Counted from the stretch's first letter, positions 10,677-20,766 are shown. The stretch is DNA of 64,000 nucleotides from Timema cristinae (GCA_039000515.1 JBCFYV010002255.1:22689963-22753962); one strand, 5' to 3'. Made by a program: numbers and translations. The notes: generated from the sequence alone by a model not told the origin.

Positions 10677-10918
10677 GCTGTATTAATTATGGATCTAAAG
10701 CTTCGAAACCACTTAAACAAACCTCAAATATATATATTTTTAATTGTATCTGCTAAAAATGGCACTTTGTTTATGGATGGCTAGGCCTAAGTTTATAACG
10801 TACTAAATCTCAAAACTGTGACATTTTATGGAAAAAATTTAAAATGAGCTAGTTTAAATCTTTTTTTATTCATAAAACTACAAATTTAAGGTTTTTAATC
10901 TGATAGACCAGTAGCTCC

Positions 10919-11211
10919 CAAACTTTTCCATAACGTGGACCTCCTGAAGTCACCACGTCACTTCTCAATCAACCCCCCCCCCCCACTTCACCCCCCCCCC
11001 CCCAGTGGTGAAATTAAAAACACAAGCACACATTTAAAGCATTCTACGTAACCCATTTCATATTGGTAGAATAACCAAGATATTTAGTAGGATGGTAATA
11101 AGAAAAAACAAACTTTGATGTAAAAATATAAATAAAACATATATTAAACAGTTAGATTTGTTTCGTGGACCCTCACAGGACTCTTCAACGACCCAATTTA
11201 GGGAATCTCTG
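10919..11211. mobile_element. hAT-type non-autonomous element
   Basis: Left end CAGTAGCTCCCAAACTTTTC followed by GTGGACCTCC; right end TTTAGGGAATCTCTG preceded by GTGGACCCTC. Inverted, these give CAGNNRNTCCC-type ends, typical of hAT elements. Poly-C runs at about 10975-11003 lie inside. The 8-bp flanks (TGATAGAC/CTATAGGG) match only at four central positions, so the insertion is old or the call is wrong. Confidence 0.5.
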
Positions 11212-11410
11212 CTATAGGGACATGATGATTGATACATTTTGCCTCAATTTTGGCATAATATTGTTAATAGCGTACCAGACTACTTTTTAAATAAAGCGTA
11301 ATTTCCTAACGTTTGAGACACGTCGAACCCCTGTCCTTACCGTCACCCGTAATACTGATCATACAAGACTGACGTCTAGTCCGCATGCTCACTGTGCAGG
11401 AAAAAACCCA

Positions 11411-11770
11411 TTTAAAATGGGGATGTACAGAACGCGAGAAAAGGTAATGGTTTTTTTAGTTTTCATAGCAAAACTTTGCTTAGCCAAAATAAATAATATA
11501 GTCTAATCTTCCTCAACTGGTGATATCAACAGTTGTTGAATACATCTCATGGGTATAGCGGCATTAAATGATAAACTTTTCAAATAAAGTGAAAAAGTTT
11601 TCTTTAAATTATAGGAGAGACTTGACAGATACTCAGGAAATGTTGGTATCACCATGTGAAGAAAATTAAACTTTATGCTTGTACTGAAAAAATAGTTGAT
11701 TTATTTTGACCAAAAAAAGTTTTGATACAAAAACTTCAAAAATACAGTCTCACCTATACTCCCACTACAC
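11411..11770. mobile_element. FB-1 fold-back element, copy 3
   Basis: GGGGATGTACAGAACGCGAG and TTTTCATAGCAAAAC start the left arm; GATATCAACAGTTGTTGAAT lies near its inner end. The centre is ACTTTTCAAATAAAGTG. The right arm has TTGGTATCACCATGTGAAG and TTTATTTTGACCAAAA, ending near CTCCCACTACACG. Confidence 0.72.
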
Positions 11771-12662
11771 GTATGTACATTTTTTTTTTGAAAGCTCAGT
11801 TGAATCTATTTTAAAAACTAAACTCTGAGTCCCAAAGGCAATCAGCAATTTTGGTTTGCTCTTTGGCACAAGTTATTATGTCTGGGAAAACCATATTTCA
11901 GTCCCAAACGAGTTTATTAAGATGGGTTTTTCTTCCAGTAATAGATTTTCCCAGTTGCACATTTTAATCTGTCAGGTTGCAATTGTATTCAAACATAGCC
12001 ACACAAAACCAACTAATTTAAAAACATTTTTATTTCTGACCAAAAATAGATCTATGATGCAAACCCTTCGCCCTGCTCCTGGATTTCCTTGACCTTTCCA
12101 AGGTCACTACGTGGCGGGCGGTGACGAAACAAGTAGCCACTTGACCAACCGCTCGCTGGATACCATTACTTCAATCCGAGTGAGTGAGTGAGCTACTCTT
12201 GTCAGCCATTGTCATTAGTAAAGTTGGTAGCGCTGCAGCGCCAAGAGAGAGCACCTCAAATCCATTATTACACCTTTAGCTCGGGTCAGAAGTGGCATCG
12301 TCTGCCTACCTGAGCCGAGGATTGCGAGTTCCAAACAGATTTGGAAATGGATCTCTGTGATTCTCTGGTATGTTTTGTTTCCCCAAACCATTCAATTATT
12401 GATAGCCGCATGGTCTAATGTGCCTAAGTCGAAACTGATTGCTTGGACTGATCAATCCAAATTGATCAATCAGAATTGATGGACTAAAATAAAGTCCCAT
12501 CTACAGAGTCCATAAGCTCCACATCCTAATAGTCTTTAGGTCCTTAAAAATGTAAATCCCGCCTTAACAGTCCTTATATGGATCCATAATCAAGTGACCG
12601 TGACAACCAATGAGAATGTTGGAAACAACGTCCAATTAATCTCTTCGAAAGGAAATTTACTA
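11771..12662. other. Unassigned stretch of moderate GC content
   Basis: Contains a 78-codon open frame (11856-12092) with no recognisable motif, a GAGTGAGTGAGTGAG run near 12178 and a GTAGCGCTGCAGCGC palindrome near 12230. Nothing supports an exon: I cannot pair splice sites or recognise a protein family. Confidence 0.4.
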
Positions 12663-12923
12663 AATTATAACTATTATTTAGCATCGCGTCTTACTACCCG
12701 TTCGGGTTATACGCTTTAAGTACTAACTACGCTAATGGATGAGGAATTGGGAAAGTTGAATTAGAGGAAGTGAACCCGCATTTGTGTGGAAGGGTAATGG
12801 AAAACCATTTAGGAAAAGCCACCCCCAGATCACTCGACCGAGATTCGAACCTCGATCTCCCCGTCCTCAGCAGTTGAGCGCAGCACGACTAGCGCGTTAG
12901 CCAACTACGCTACCAAGGTGGGT
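12663..12923 (-). mobile_element. SINE-2 with 10-bp target duplication
   Basis: Read on the minus strand: a box A region, GGTTCGAATCTCGGTCGAGT (box B), the GGTTTTCC and CACTTCCTCTAATTCAAC body, and the tail ACCCGAACGGGTAGTAAGAC. AAATTTACTA is repeated at 12653-12662 and 12924-12933. Confidence 0.85.
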
Positions 12924-12933
12924 AAATTTACTA

Positions 12934-13054
12934 GAGCTTGGTGCAAACAGACGATATTCCAGCTGAACAATTAATTACTAACAAAAGTAGCTACACAACA
13001 TAGTTTGAAAAAAAAAATCCAGGATAGGCTACATTTAAAAGGTAGGTTAATATA
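12934..13054. other. Short unassigned stretch
   Basis: Nothing recognisable beyond A-rich runs. Confidence 0.4.
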
Positions 13055-13226
13055 TCTAAAACATGAAAAAAGTATAACTTGATCTACATGCTTCTATTTT
13101 TGAACCAAACGTTTCCGAAAGGAAAATTGCAAAACAATAAAAATTCTTGAAGATAACAGTTTTTTTCTCCCCATGGCTCTGCATTTCCACGCGAAATGAA
13201 AAGGACCAATCACCTTAATGAATTGG
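13055..13226 (+). repeat. REP-J copy 1 (dispersed repeat)
   Basis: Shares AGTATAACTT, AAAATTGCAAAACAAT, GAAGATAAC, CTCTGCATTTCCACG and AATGAAAAGG with 58178-58324. The other copy lies in an insertion within NA-1. Class unknown. Confidence 0.6.
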
Positions 13227-14071
13227 TAATTTTTATTTTTTAAATTGGAGCTTAGACTGAAAGAGCTTTCAAGCCGAACTTAACGTGTGTTTGAAAAGCG
13301 TGAGGGGGGGGGGGGGGGGGGGAGGTACACTCAAACCAACATTACACCGCCGAGTGCTGTGTGAGGAAATATTATTGTGTGTAGGTCTCCTGTGTTTATT
13401 TTGATACCTTTTTTTTTAGTGAGAAGTACCATATTTAATTGTTTCATTACATTTTTTTGTATTGTGCATTCGTGCTTGTGAGTGTTCAATGGCTCCTTGG
13501 TTCTTGCAGGATATTAATTTAAGACTGCTGTCCTCGCCTTATTAGCCAATCCTTCATCTAACATTTTCTTTTCAATTCCTTCTTTTATTTCCGATTCCTA
13601 ACAATAAGTGCAATTGTAGCCCCACAAAGTTTCATATATATAATATATATATATAGGCCCAACACAAAAACACGTCCAGCATCAACCACTCACCATTTTA
13701 AATATTATTTTGAAAACATTGTGAACTTTTTAATAAAGAACTTTATATAATAATATAAATAAAATTATAATTCTATCAATTGGTTGAGAATTTATATACT
13801 TTACATATAGAATTAAGATGGAATGAATATATATTTATACTATACTTAAAACATAAAGTGTGAGTTAACACATTATTAGAAATCTTGAAATAATTATAGG
13901 TTTGACACATGGCGTAATGTATGGGGCGGGGCCATGAACTATAGACATAAACAATTATAAAGTCATTTAACACGTTAAAAGAGAGACAGCTAAATGTATA
14001 AATTAAGTTGAATTGAGTTTTATAATTTTATATTGACTATAACATCTAACTTTTCATAACATTTATTTATT
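13227..14071. other. Unassigned stretch with a poly-G run and AT-rich flank
   Basis: Poly-G at about 13304-13322, a (TA)n patch near 13635-13655, and AT-rich DNA. The 65-codon minus-strand frame at 13776-13973 has no domain. TGAGTTAACACATTATTAG near 13860 is repeated inverted near 14490. Confidence 0.45.
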
Positions 14072-14356
14072 TATTATTATTATCACCGCGTCTAGCTACC
14101 CATTCGGTTTAAAATACGCTACATGTTAATGGTAGATGATTGTGAGATTAAATGGAGGACTTACAGGTTAACGTGGGATCCAAACCACGGTGGAGGCCTG
14201 GCATTCCACACATTCACAAGTTGTGGTTAATACACGTCTTGTCAGAGGTGAAGGAAGGGTTTGGCAATCAGATAAATCTGTGCTGGGACCGAGGATTGAA
14301 CTCCGGACCCCCAGCACAAAAGTCTTGACACATTGCACCTAGACCACCAGGTCACC
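14072..14356 (-). mobile_element. SINE-1, full length
   Basis: On the minus strand: GGTGACCTGGTGGTCTAGGT, a body with CAAACCCTTCCTTCACCTC, ATCCCACGTTAACCTG, and a tail ending CGCGGTGATAATAATAATAA. The target duplication is unclear (a weak ACATTTA match). Confidence 0.85.
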
Positions 14357-14509
14357 TAAAATCTATACATTTAGATGTCACTATTTCAATGTGTTAAAAG
14401 AATAACATAAAAATTGTTTATGTTTATTATACATAGCCATATTCATTACGCCATGTTCAAACCTATAAGTCTTTCAAGATTTCTAAAAATTTGTTAACTC
14501 ACACTTTAT

Positions 14510-14516
14510 AATTATA

Positions 14517-14552
<36 letters not shown>

Positions 14553-14801
14553 TAGCACCGCGTCTTACTACCCGTACGGGTTATACGCTTTAAGTACTAA
14601 TTACACTAATGGATTGGGAATTGGGAAGGTTGAATTAGAGGAAATGAACCCGCATTTGCGTGGAGGGAGAGTGAAAACCCATCTAGGAAGAACCCCCCCC
14701 CCCCCAGTTCACCCGACCGAGATTCGAACCTCGATCTCCCTATCCTCGGTAGTCGAGCTCAACATGACTAGCGCGTTAGCTAACTACGCCACTGAGGCGG
14801 G
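14510..14801 (-). mobile_element. SINE-2 with long 3' repeat tail and 11-bp target duplication
   Basis: A (TTA)n run at about 14515-14552 is the 3' tail seen from the other strand, followed by GCACCGCGTCTTACTACCCG. The body contains a poly-C expansion near 14694-14705. TCACACTYTAT flanks it at 14499-14509 and 14802-14812 (10 of 11 match). The 67-codon frame inside is not a gene. Confidence 0.85.
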
Positions 14802-15115
14802 TCACACTCTATTGTGATAACGTTTAAAAATATTGTACACATATCTATTTATCCCACCTCAACTATTTTTACATTTAATTAGATAAAAATTATCAACCAA
14901 TTAATTGAATTATAACTTCCTCAATACTACCGTCACCCGCTTTGGTGACAGCATGGCTTAAGGCGCTACTCTCACAAAATACTTGCTTCCGATGACAGGG
15001 ATATTGGGGGTTTGATCTTGGTCGGGTGCACTGAGGGTGGTTTTTCATAAATGGTTTTCTACTCCACCAACACACAAACACGGGTACACTTCCTCTAAAT
15101 ATTCCTCATCCCTAA

Positions 15116-15683
15116 GGGTACGGCCACACTGGAGCGAGCGAGCGAGCGACTGAGCGCGCGCGCTTGAAAGATAGAACTGGTTCTATTTTTCAAGCTCGCG
15201 CGCGCTCGACCCGGTACATTCTAGTTTACAGGCGCTAGGCAATATTATTGTATGTTGGTTCATTGAGTGCTGGGGAAACTTCTCATTTTTACATGATATT
15301 TGACTTTTTTCTATCAGTGATAGGTTTAACACACTTGCTATTAATGGCCCGGTGACCTGGCGGTCTAGGGGTAAGGTGTCAGACTTCTGTGCTGGCGGCC
15401 GGGGTTCAATCCTCGGTCCCGGCACAGATTTATCTGATTACCAAACCCTTCCTTCACCTCTGACAAGACATCTTGTGAATGTGGGAAATGCCAGGCTGCC
15501 ACCGTGGTTCGGATTCCACGTTAAACTGTAGGTCCTTCATTTCATCTCACAATAACCCTACCATTACACATTAGCGTAAGTGCGTATAACCCGAACGGGT
15601 AGTAAGACGCGTTGCTAATAATAATCTAACTAGGGTCCGCTAATTACGCGCTCACTCGCGCGCTCGCCAGTTTGGCCGAACCC
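15116..15683. mobile_element. Harbinger-like MITE with TAA target duplication
   Basis: Left end GGGTACGGCCACACTGG, right end CCAGTTTGGCCGAACCC, flanked by TAA at 15113-15115 and 15684-15686. Both ends continue into GAGCGAGCGAGCG and CGCGCGC runs that also pair. GGG-type ends plus a 3-bp TAA duplication fit PIF/Harbinger. A SINE-1 is nested inside. Confidence 0.75.
15350..15624 (+). mobile_element. SINE-1 nested in the Harbinger-like MITE
   Basis: Complete head (GGTGACCTGGCGGTCTAGGG; GGGTTCAATCC), body and tail (CGAACGGGTAGTAAGACGCG) with only a short (TAA)n. No clear target duplication. It is the youngest layer of three. Confidence 0.85.
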
Positions 15684-15756
15684 TAACACATTAGAATAAT
15701 TAATGCATAGGCATCCAACCCAAAGGGTAGTAAGCTGCGATGCTTATATACATACA

Positions 15757-16189
15757 CAATAGAACTCCATCTATCCGAACTCCAGTCATCCAGATCCCCG
15801 AATACCCGGATTGTTATCAGGGAGAAGAAAAAGAAAAGGGAAAATACTGTACTGTATAGTACTGAAATTTGCAACGCTTCGTTGACGCGAATGGCGATGG
15901 TATTCGCCGGCCGGCCACTCTGCCATTTCAAGGCCGCATGACATCCCGACTCAAATTTATTTTATTCTTATCTACAGTAGCAATAAGTTTTAACTTACTG
16001 TATTTTTTTTACTAGAGTAATATAATGTGATTACACTTCTCCGCATCATTGCAAAAACAATTTTAAAAAAAAAGCTATTTTAGAGTAAATTTTGCGTTTC
16101 CTTCCGAAATAATACCGTAAGAAAATTATTAATCCAACTAACCGGATAATGTCAGGCACTCATTAATCTGTATAGTTGGAGTGCTACTG
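15757..16189. mobile_element. pogo/Tigger-like non-autonomous element
   Basis: Left end CAATAGAACTCCATCTATCC, right end ATAGTTGGAGTGCTACTG; inverted, both read CARTAGMACTCCAWCTAT. The right side is followed by TA, but the left side is not directly preceded by TA. Internal TCCGAACTCCAGTCATCC and ACCGGATAATG resemble the ends of Tigger-type elements. The minus-strand 82-codon frame at 15683-15931 overlaps its left end and lacks transposase motifs. Confidence 0.58.
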
Positions 16190-16200
16190 TATATATATAA

Positions 16201-16240
16201 TGAAATAGAGAGTTATGTATATATAAAACTCTCTATTTCA
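16201..16240. repeat. Perfect 14-bp hairpin
   Basis: TGAAATAGAGAGTT (16201-16214) is followed after a 12-base AT loop by its exact inverse, AACTCTCTATTTCA (16227-16240). No T-run follows. No neighbour suggests a function. Confidence 0.8.
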
Positions 16241-16326
16241 GACTGACATGTGTATGCAAAGATTCAGTTAAGTTCAGAATGATCGGTTTGGATTGATAGC
16301 TGGGCTAAGCATAATTATGAGGGTTC

Positions 16327-16551
16327 CTCAAGGTCGGGATGTATGTAACACGAGCTAAGGGCAGTTTTTTTGCATTTATTTTGATAGCAAAAATTTTGTT
16401 TTGCCAAAATAAATACAATATTGCTCCAGTACAAATATGGAGTTTAATTTTCTTGACACGGTGATATCAATAGTTCTGAACTATATTTCAAGATAGACCT
16501 GGAATTTAGTGGTAAATTTTTTCTTCATTTAAAATGTTTCTCATCTAATGC
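16327..16551. mobile_element. FB-1, one arm plus centre
   Basis: GGGATGTATGTAACACGAG, TTTGATAGCAAAAATT, GGAGTTTAATTTTC and GTGATATCAATAGTTC match the left arm. The right arm is missing; the copy breaks near AATGCCACC. Confidence 0.65.
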
Positions 16552-16555
16552 CACC

Positions 16556-16603
16556 ATACTCACACACACACATACACACATATATATGTGTGTGTGTGTT
16601 ACA
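16556..16603. repeat. (CA)n/(TG)n mirror microsatellite
   Basis: CACACACACACATACACACA is followed by TATATATG and GTGTGTGTGTG, giving a self-complementary simple repeat. Confidence 0.8.
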
Positions 16604-17552
16604 TAGTAACTTTTATAACTGTTAAAACGTTCATTTCTATTTGAATCGGACTATAGTAAAAAAAAAGGAACAGAAGATTTTAGTATTTCGTAGGTAACCT
16701 AACTAACTATGGCGTAGATAAGGCCATTCATCTTGGATTTCAGAAAAAGAACGTCTCATGTTGGAGAAATGTCCGTGAAATATCCTGACGGGAAAAATCA
16801 AAGTGTGTTTAACCAATTATGTGTTGGATCCTCTCACAGCATCAGATCAGTCACATTATGAAGCTGTCAAGATTACATTGGATGTTATAAAGATAAATAT
16901 TTAAAGTTTATTTGTATTGTGCCAATCAATTTAAAAGATGTACTTTAAAATCTAAGTTTATTAACGTCGTTGCCTACTTGGTGTTTTGGAAGTTATTTTT
17001 TGAAATGGGTTGCATCTTAACTTGACGCACTTAAGAGCTCAATATCACATGTTACACACAGTGGTACTGCGGAACTGGAGCACCCCCATTTCCACTTGAT
17101 ATTATCGATAATATTTAATATAATGAGTCCTTTTTTATTTAATTCTTTATTTATTTTTGTAGTGCAATATATATATATTCCTTAAGCTTAATGTCAGTAC
17201 TTCAGTAGCCATACCCAGTTTATGAAAAAGATACAAAAAAAATTGTATGGAACTCTGCGCTTCACAGTACCAGCGACGTGGTGTTTGACTGTTGTGCGCA
17301 TGCGCACATAGGAGGGAGGTGGGGAGGGAAGCGAGACTGCCAGGTAGAGAGAGCACTGTTGTTCTTACAGTGCCGGCTCTATCGTGATGGTGGAAGGAAG
17401 TATTTTTTTTTTACTCAGCGTGTGTTGTGCTTAAAAACCGTATACCATATTCTTCAATGTGATAAAGTGTAGAATAGTGTAGAATTAGATTATTATTCTG
17501 CTTCCAGCTATTCTATTTGATTCATTTTTTTCGTTTTTTTTTTATTTAACAG

Positions 17553-17683
17553 AAAGACTAAATGCGCTTGCAGTACTTTCAATGGAGGAAAATTTCCTCA
17601 ATTTTCATCCATAGATCAAGGAGAAAATTATTGGAATTTTTGCGTAAATTAAAACAAGAAGAATGTATTTCATTTTTAAATGA
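17553..17683 (+). pseudogene. hAT transposase, C-terminal exon remnant
   Basis: After a pyrimidine tract ending in TTTAACAG (a good splice acceptor) the frame beginning at 17555 reads RLNALAVLSMEENFLNFHP, a stop, IKEKIIGIFA, a stop, then IKTRRMYFIFK and a stop. From memory, an R-L-x-x-L-A-x-L-S-[IM]-E block followed by a short hydrophobic stretch and an FA-x-x-K-x-R-R/K-x-x-F ending is the usual close of hAT transposases, just beyond the dimerisation domain. Two in-frame stops make it dead. No upstream catalytic region is present, so the element is an internally deleted derivative. Alternative: a chance resemblance, which I think unlikely because it sits at the expected distance from a hAT terminus. 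Confidence 0.6.
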
Positions 17684-17686
17684 ATA

Positions 17687-17730
17687 GTATAACCCGAATG
17701 GGTAGTAAGACGCGGTGCTAATAATAATAA
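17687..17730 (+). mobile_element. 44-bp SINE-1 tail insertion with perfect 12-bp target duplication
   Basis: Only the last part of the SINE tail is present (ATAACCCGAATGGGTAGTAA, then GACGCGGTGC and TAATAATAATAA). TTTAAATGAATA flanks it at 17675-17686 and 17731-17742. An insertion this short that still has a clean duplication points to abortive target-primed reverse transcription. Confidence 0.85.
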
Positions 17731-18430
17731 TTTAAATGAATATATCAAGCTTGAACTGTAACAATTTAAGTTAAAGTAAGTAAATAATGTTGGTTTTTTT
17801 TATTTTATTAAGTTCCTGAATAAATTTTCTTTTTATACATGTTTTTTTTTTTCCTTTTACACAATTTTCAAACAAAGGCTAACAATTATCTGGAGCAGCA
17901 CCCCCACTAATTTTAGCTACGAGCTGCCACTGTTTACACATCAATGTACGAAATAGAAAGAGAGGTAAGAAAATCAGCATTTCACCCTGCGAGGCATCTT
18001 GTTCATGTTCTGATAATACTTACCCTCTTCCTATGACGAGTGTACATACTCACTCTATTATTTGCTCCTGGACAGCATTGACTTGCATTTCAGAATCAAT
18101 TTATTCTTGTTTCCTATTCTAGATAGACATATGCTTCCACGGAATTTTTTAATATACATCCTGACAAAAAGATTCCTACTGGCCATTTTCGTGAATATAC
18201 CAAATAGCCTAATATGCCTCAGTTTTATAAAACATACGTATACAAAAACACTTTTTTATGGTCCAAACAATAAGTTTGAGACAGTGTAAAACTACTTTTA
18301 GAATTATTTATGAATTTATTGTATCAATGTTATATCTTTTAAGCCACCGAATGGAACGTAAATACATTAACACGTGACATTCTTTCTTGACTTGCCGCTA
18401 CGTCACAGGTAGGCAACGTCTAAAGCGTTA

Positions 18431-18679
18431 AAATAACATTTTGAGTGATACCTTTCAATTTAATTTTGACATGAGGTTTATTTTGAAATGAATAAAAACC
18501 TTTTCTTAAATAATTCGAGATTTCTAGGCGTCTGTAACGCATCTCAGCACTTTATTCTATGGCCATCTTCAGCATAAGATTGTTTTAAGCAAGCATAATC
18601 CTATTATTACACGCGTTTTCACATGGTTTGGAACAAAATCCTCAAAATTTAATTATCAGTAAAGTACACATCAAAAGTT
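18431..18679. other. Unassigned AT-rich stretch
   Basis: No repeat or frame recognised. Confidence 0.4.
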
Positions 18680-18926
18680 AGGTGGTCGCACAGTCTAAGG
18701 CATTACTCTCGTGTAAGACTAGATTGCCGATGACAGGGATATCGGGGTTCGAATCCTGGTCGGGTATACTGTGGTGTTTTTTTCCAAATAATGGGTTCTC
18801 ACTCTCACTCCACACAAATTCAGACACACATTCTCCATATTTAATCTTCCTTCTTCCTAACTCATTAGTATAATTAGTAGAGCTACGTATAACCTGAATA
18901 GGTAATAAGACGCGGTGATAAAAAAA
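18680..18926 (+). mobile_element. SINE-2, full length
   Basis: Head GGTGGTCGCACAGTCTAAGG, GGGGTTCGAATCCTGGTCGG (box B), GGGTTCTCACTCTCACTCC, then AACCTGAATAGGTAATAAGA and an A-tail. Frames on both strands across it (60-100 codons) are repeat-derived. Confidence 0.82.
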
Positions 18927-19825
18927 CTGTTTTCCGTATGAAAACAAACACATTATTTTGATTATCACATGAAACACTCTCCAGACATAAATTAATAAAA
19001 CTGTTGTTTTTATTTAAAATTTTCAAAAATTAGTCCATAAGTAAACTAATCTTAAATATGTTATTCTTTGAAAAATAACCATATCTTACAGTATTATTTA
19101 TCATTGTCAATACCATTTTTGAAATATTACAATTTTTTTTTAACAATTCATCAGTAAACTAGGCTTGATTTAAAGGCTAGATTCAAAATTGCGGTTTGAC
19201 CTCGAGATATTAATTTTACAACATAAAAATATCAAGTTGGAATGAAATCCGTCGACACTGTCAATTCCAGCCCGGTGTACACACACACACACATGGAGTC
19301 ATTTATGATTGTAAAACCTTTTTTTTTTTAAGTTCGGGGACACATAAAACGATTCATAATAATCTTGAGGTAGATAATTTTCACAATTAAAACAGATCTA
19401 AATTATCTATATGGGAAAGGAAAGTATCTATGTTATATAAATATACATTTATACAGGGTGGGACAGAAACAATTAGACGATTAGTAACAGGAAATTAATA
19501 CTTTAATTGAAAAGTAAATTTCCACTATATAAATAAAAGCAAACTACATACTACACTCTTTCCCTTTTTGAAGATAATGTCACTCAGGTGATCTCTACCG
19601 GACGGCAGACAGACCTCAGCACGTAGTCCATCACTTTCCTAACCATAGATCGTCAAATTGTTTCCCCACCAGCCTGTACTCGTGACTAGTTTAGGAAGAG
19701 GAAGGAAAATAGCCTGATGTAAGCAAGGAACATCCTTGATAGATCTGATCAGGATCAAACCTTTGTCCTTCGAGACGGAGATCCTTATTCTCAAGATGGC
19801 CGTCGTCTTGATCTAATTGTGGGTG
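18927..19825. other. Unassigned AT-rich DNA with a possible mariner-type fragment
   Basis: Mostly AT-rich, with (CA)n near 19275. TACAGGGTGGGACAGAAAC at about 19453-19471 resembles the start of some mariner/Tc1 elements, and a GC-richer patch follows at 19580-19670, but I find no partner end and no transposase motif. GTAAGCAAGGAACATCCTTG near 19715 recurs in altered form near 23750. Confidence 0.35.
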
Positions 19826-20062
19826 GATACTGATCTTGAGGTCCCAGGTTTTATTCCCAGTGGTACCATAGGTATTCTTCCCAGAAGGGGAAGTGCTCTT
19901 ATGGTCATAATGGTCTGGTTAATTAGGTTTGAATATTTCCACACCTTTATAATCAACACGTTGTGTGTATGACGTGTAGACAACCTCCAAGGTATGCCCT
20001 GCTCAACGTTCTGTTTCCACAGAGCGGCTAAAAGTCTACATACACAGGCGAAGGAACTAGAT
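19826..20062 (+). mobile_element. SINE-4, 5' part degraded
   Basis: TCCCAGGTTTTATTCCCAG (box B region) followed by ACGACGTGTAGACAACCTCC-like and AAGTCTACATACACAGGC words, as at 38186-38515. The minus-strand 89-codon frame is a shadow. Confidence 0.6.
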
Positions 20063-20088
20063 ACTGCATCTTTAAAGGTCAAATATGC

Positions 20089-20482
20089 CTTAGGTGGAGT
20101 ACTAGTGAGCGCGAGTTTAGTGCATTCATTTTTCAGTTTTTATAGCACAAACCTTTTTTGGACAAAATAAATTAAATATTTCTTCTATAGATTCATAGAG
20201 TTTAGTTTTCTGCACATGCTAATATCAACAGTTGTTGAATATCTGTAATGAGCATGGCAGCATTTGGTGACAAACTTTTTAAATAAAGAGAAATGTTTGT
20301 CACCAAATACTGCCATGCTCATGACAGATATTCAACAACTGTTGAGATTAGTATGTGCAGAAAACAAAACTCTATGTTTATATAGAAGAAATATTTGATT
20401 TATTTTGGCCACAATATGTTTGTGCTATAAAAAACTGCAAAAATACTGCCCTAAACTCACGCTCACTAGCACTCCACCTTAA
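20089..20482. mobile_element. FB-1 fold-back element, well preserved
   Basis: Left arm CTTAGGTGGAGTACTAGTGA, GCGCGAGTTTAGTGCATT, TTTTTATAGCACAAACC. Centre AACTTTTTAAATAAAGAG. Right arm TTTGTCACCAAATACTGCC, ATATTCAACAACTGTTGAG, ending CTCACTAGCACTCCACCTTA. The arms of about 185 bp are nearly complementary. The sister copy at 28797-29187 is very similar. Confidence 0.85.
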
Positions 20483-20690
20483 GCTTAAAAAAATGCAGAA
20501 CTCTCTTGTTTTGTATTCGAGTATATCTTGTTAAATCGGTCTAAGAAAAAGTTGATGAAACATTTATGTATTCTTGGGTGAAAATAAGTTGTTGTTTTCT
20601 AGCGTATGCCACGAGGGCTTGTCGGCTAAATGTCCCTGATCTTCCACTGATAGTGGCAGATATGTAACTGTCTTCTGAGGTTGGGGCACC
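20483..20690. other. Short unassigned stretch
   Basis: No recognisable feature. It leads directly into the 36-bp duplication. Confidence 0.4.
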
Positions 20691-20694
20691 ATGT

Positions 20695-20766
20695 AGGGGC
20701 GGTTACTTTGATCCGATAAGAATATGTGATAGGGGCGGTTACTTTGATCCGATAAGAATATGTGAT
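20695..20766 (+). repeat. Perfect 36-bp tandem duplication
   Basis: AGGGGCGGTTACTTTGATCC plus CGATAAGAATATGTGAT occurs at 20695-20730 and again, identical, at 20731-20766. Exact identity implies a recent event or an assembly artefact. Confidence 0.9.

Larger units (their letters stand above)
14942..15750 (+). mobile_element. SINE-2 split by a Harbinger-like MITE
   Basis: The head and body run from 14942 to 15115, stopping within TTCCTCATCCCTAA. The tail resumes at 15684 with TAACACATTAGAATAATT and ends at GGGTAGTAAGCTGCGATGCT. The split falls exactly at the TAA duplicated by the inserted MITE (15116-15683). Confidence 0.8.
17059..17932. mobile_element. hAT element with 8-bp target duplication
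   Basis: Ends are CAGTGGTACTGCGG with GGAGCACCCCCA at the left and GGAGCAGCACCCCCA with GAGCTGCCACTG at the right. The flanks GTTACACA (17051-17058) and TTTACACA (17933-17940) match at 7 of 8 positions. Removing it rejoins an NA-1 copy. It contains a decayed last exon of transposase and a tiny SINE tail. The short frames of 64-69 codons on either strand near 17147-17472 are not recognisable proteins. Confidence 0.8.
16963..18430 (-). mobile_element. NA-1 split by a hAT element
   Basis: The distal end starts ACGTCGTTGCCTACTTGGTG and reads to CAATATCACATGTTACACA (17058). After the hAT it resumes at TCAATGTACGAAATAGAAAG and runs through GAGGCATCTTG, CTATGACGAGTGTACATACT, GATTCCTACTGGCCATTTTC and TTGACTTGCCGCTACGTCAC to the terminus GTAGGCAACGTC. 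Without the insert and one target copy the element is about 585 bp, the same as at 10088-10676. Confidence 0.82.

Noticed and set aside
10919..11211. Firm hAT assignment from an 8-bp duplication
   Set aside because: The duplication matches at only four of eight bases; the element is kept as a moderate-confidence call on its ends alone.
15683..15931. 82-codon minus-strand frame in the pogo-like element as a transposase
   Set aside because: No helix-turn-helix or DDE motif visible; the frame covers the terminal region and an A/G-rich tract.
19453..19670. Mariner element starting TACAGGGTGGGACAG
   Set aside because: Only one end-like word; no inverted partner and no transposase motif, so not listed as a separate element.
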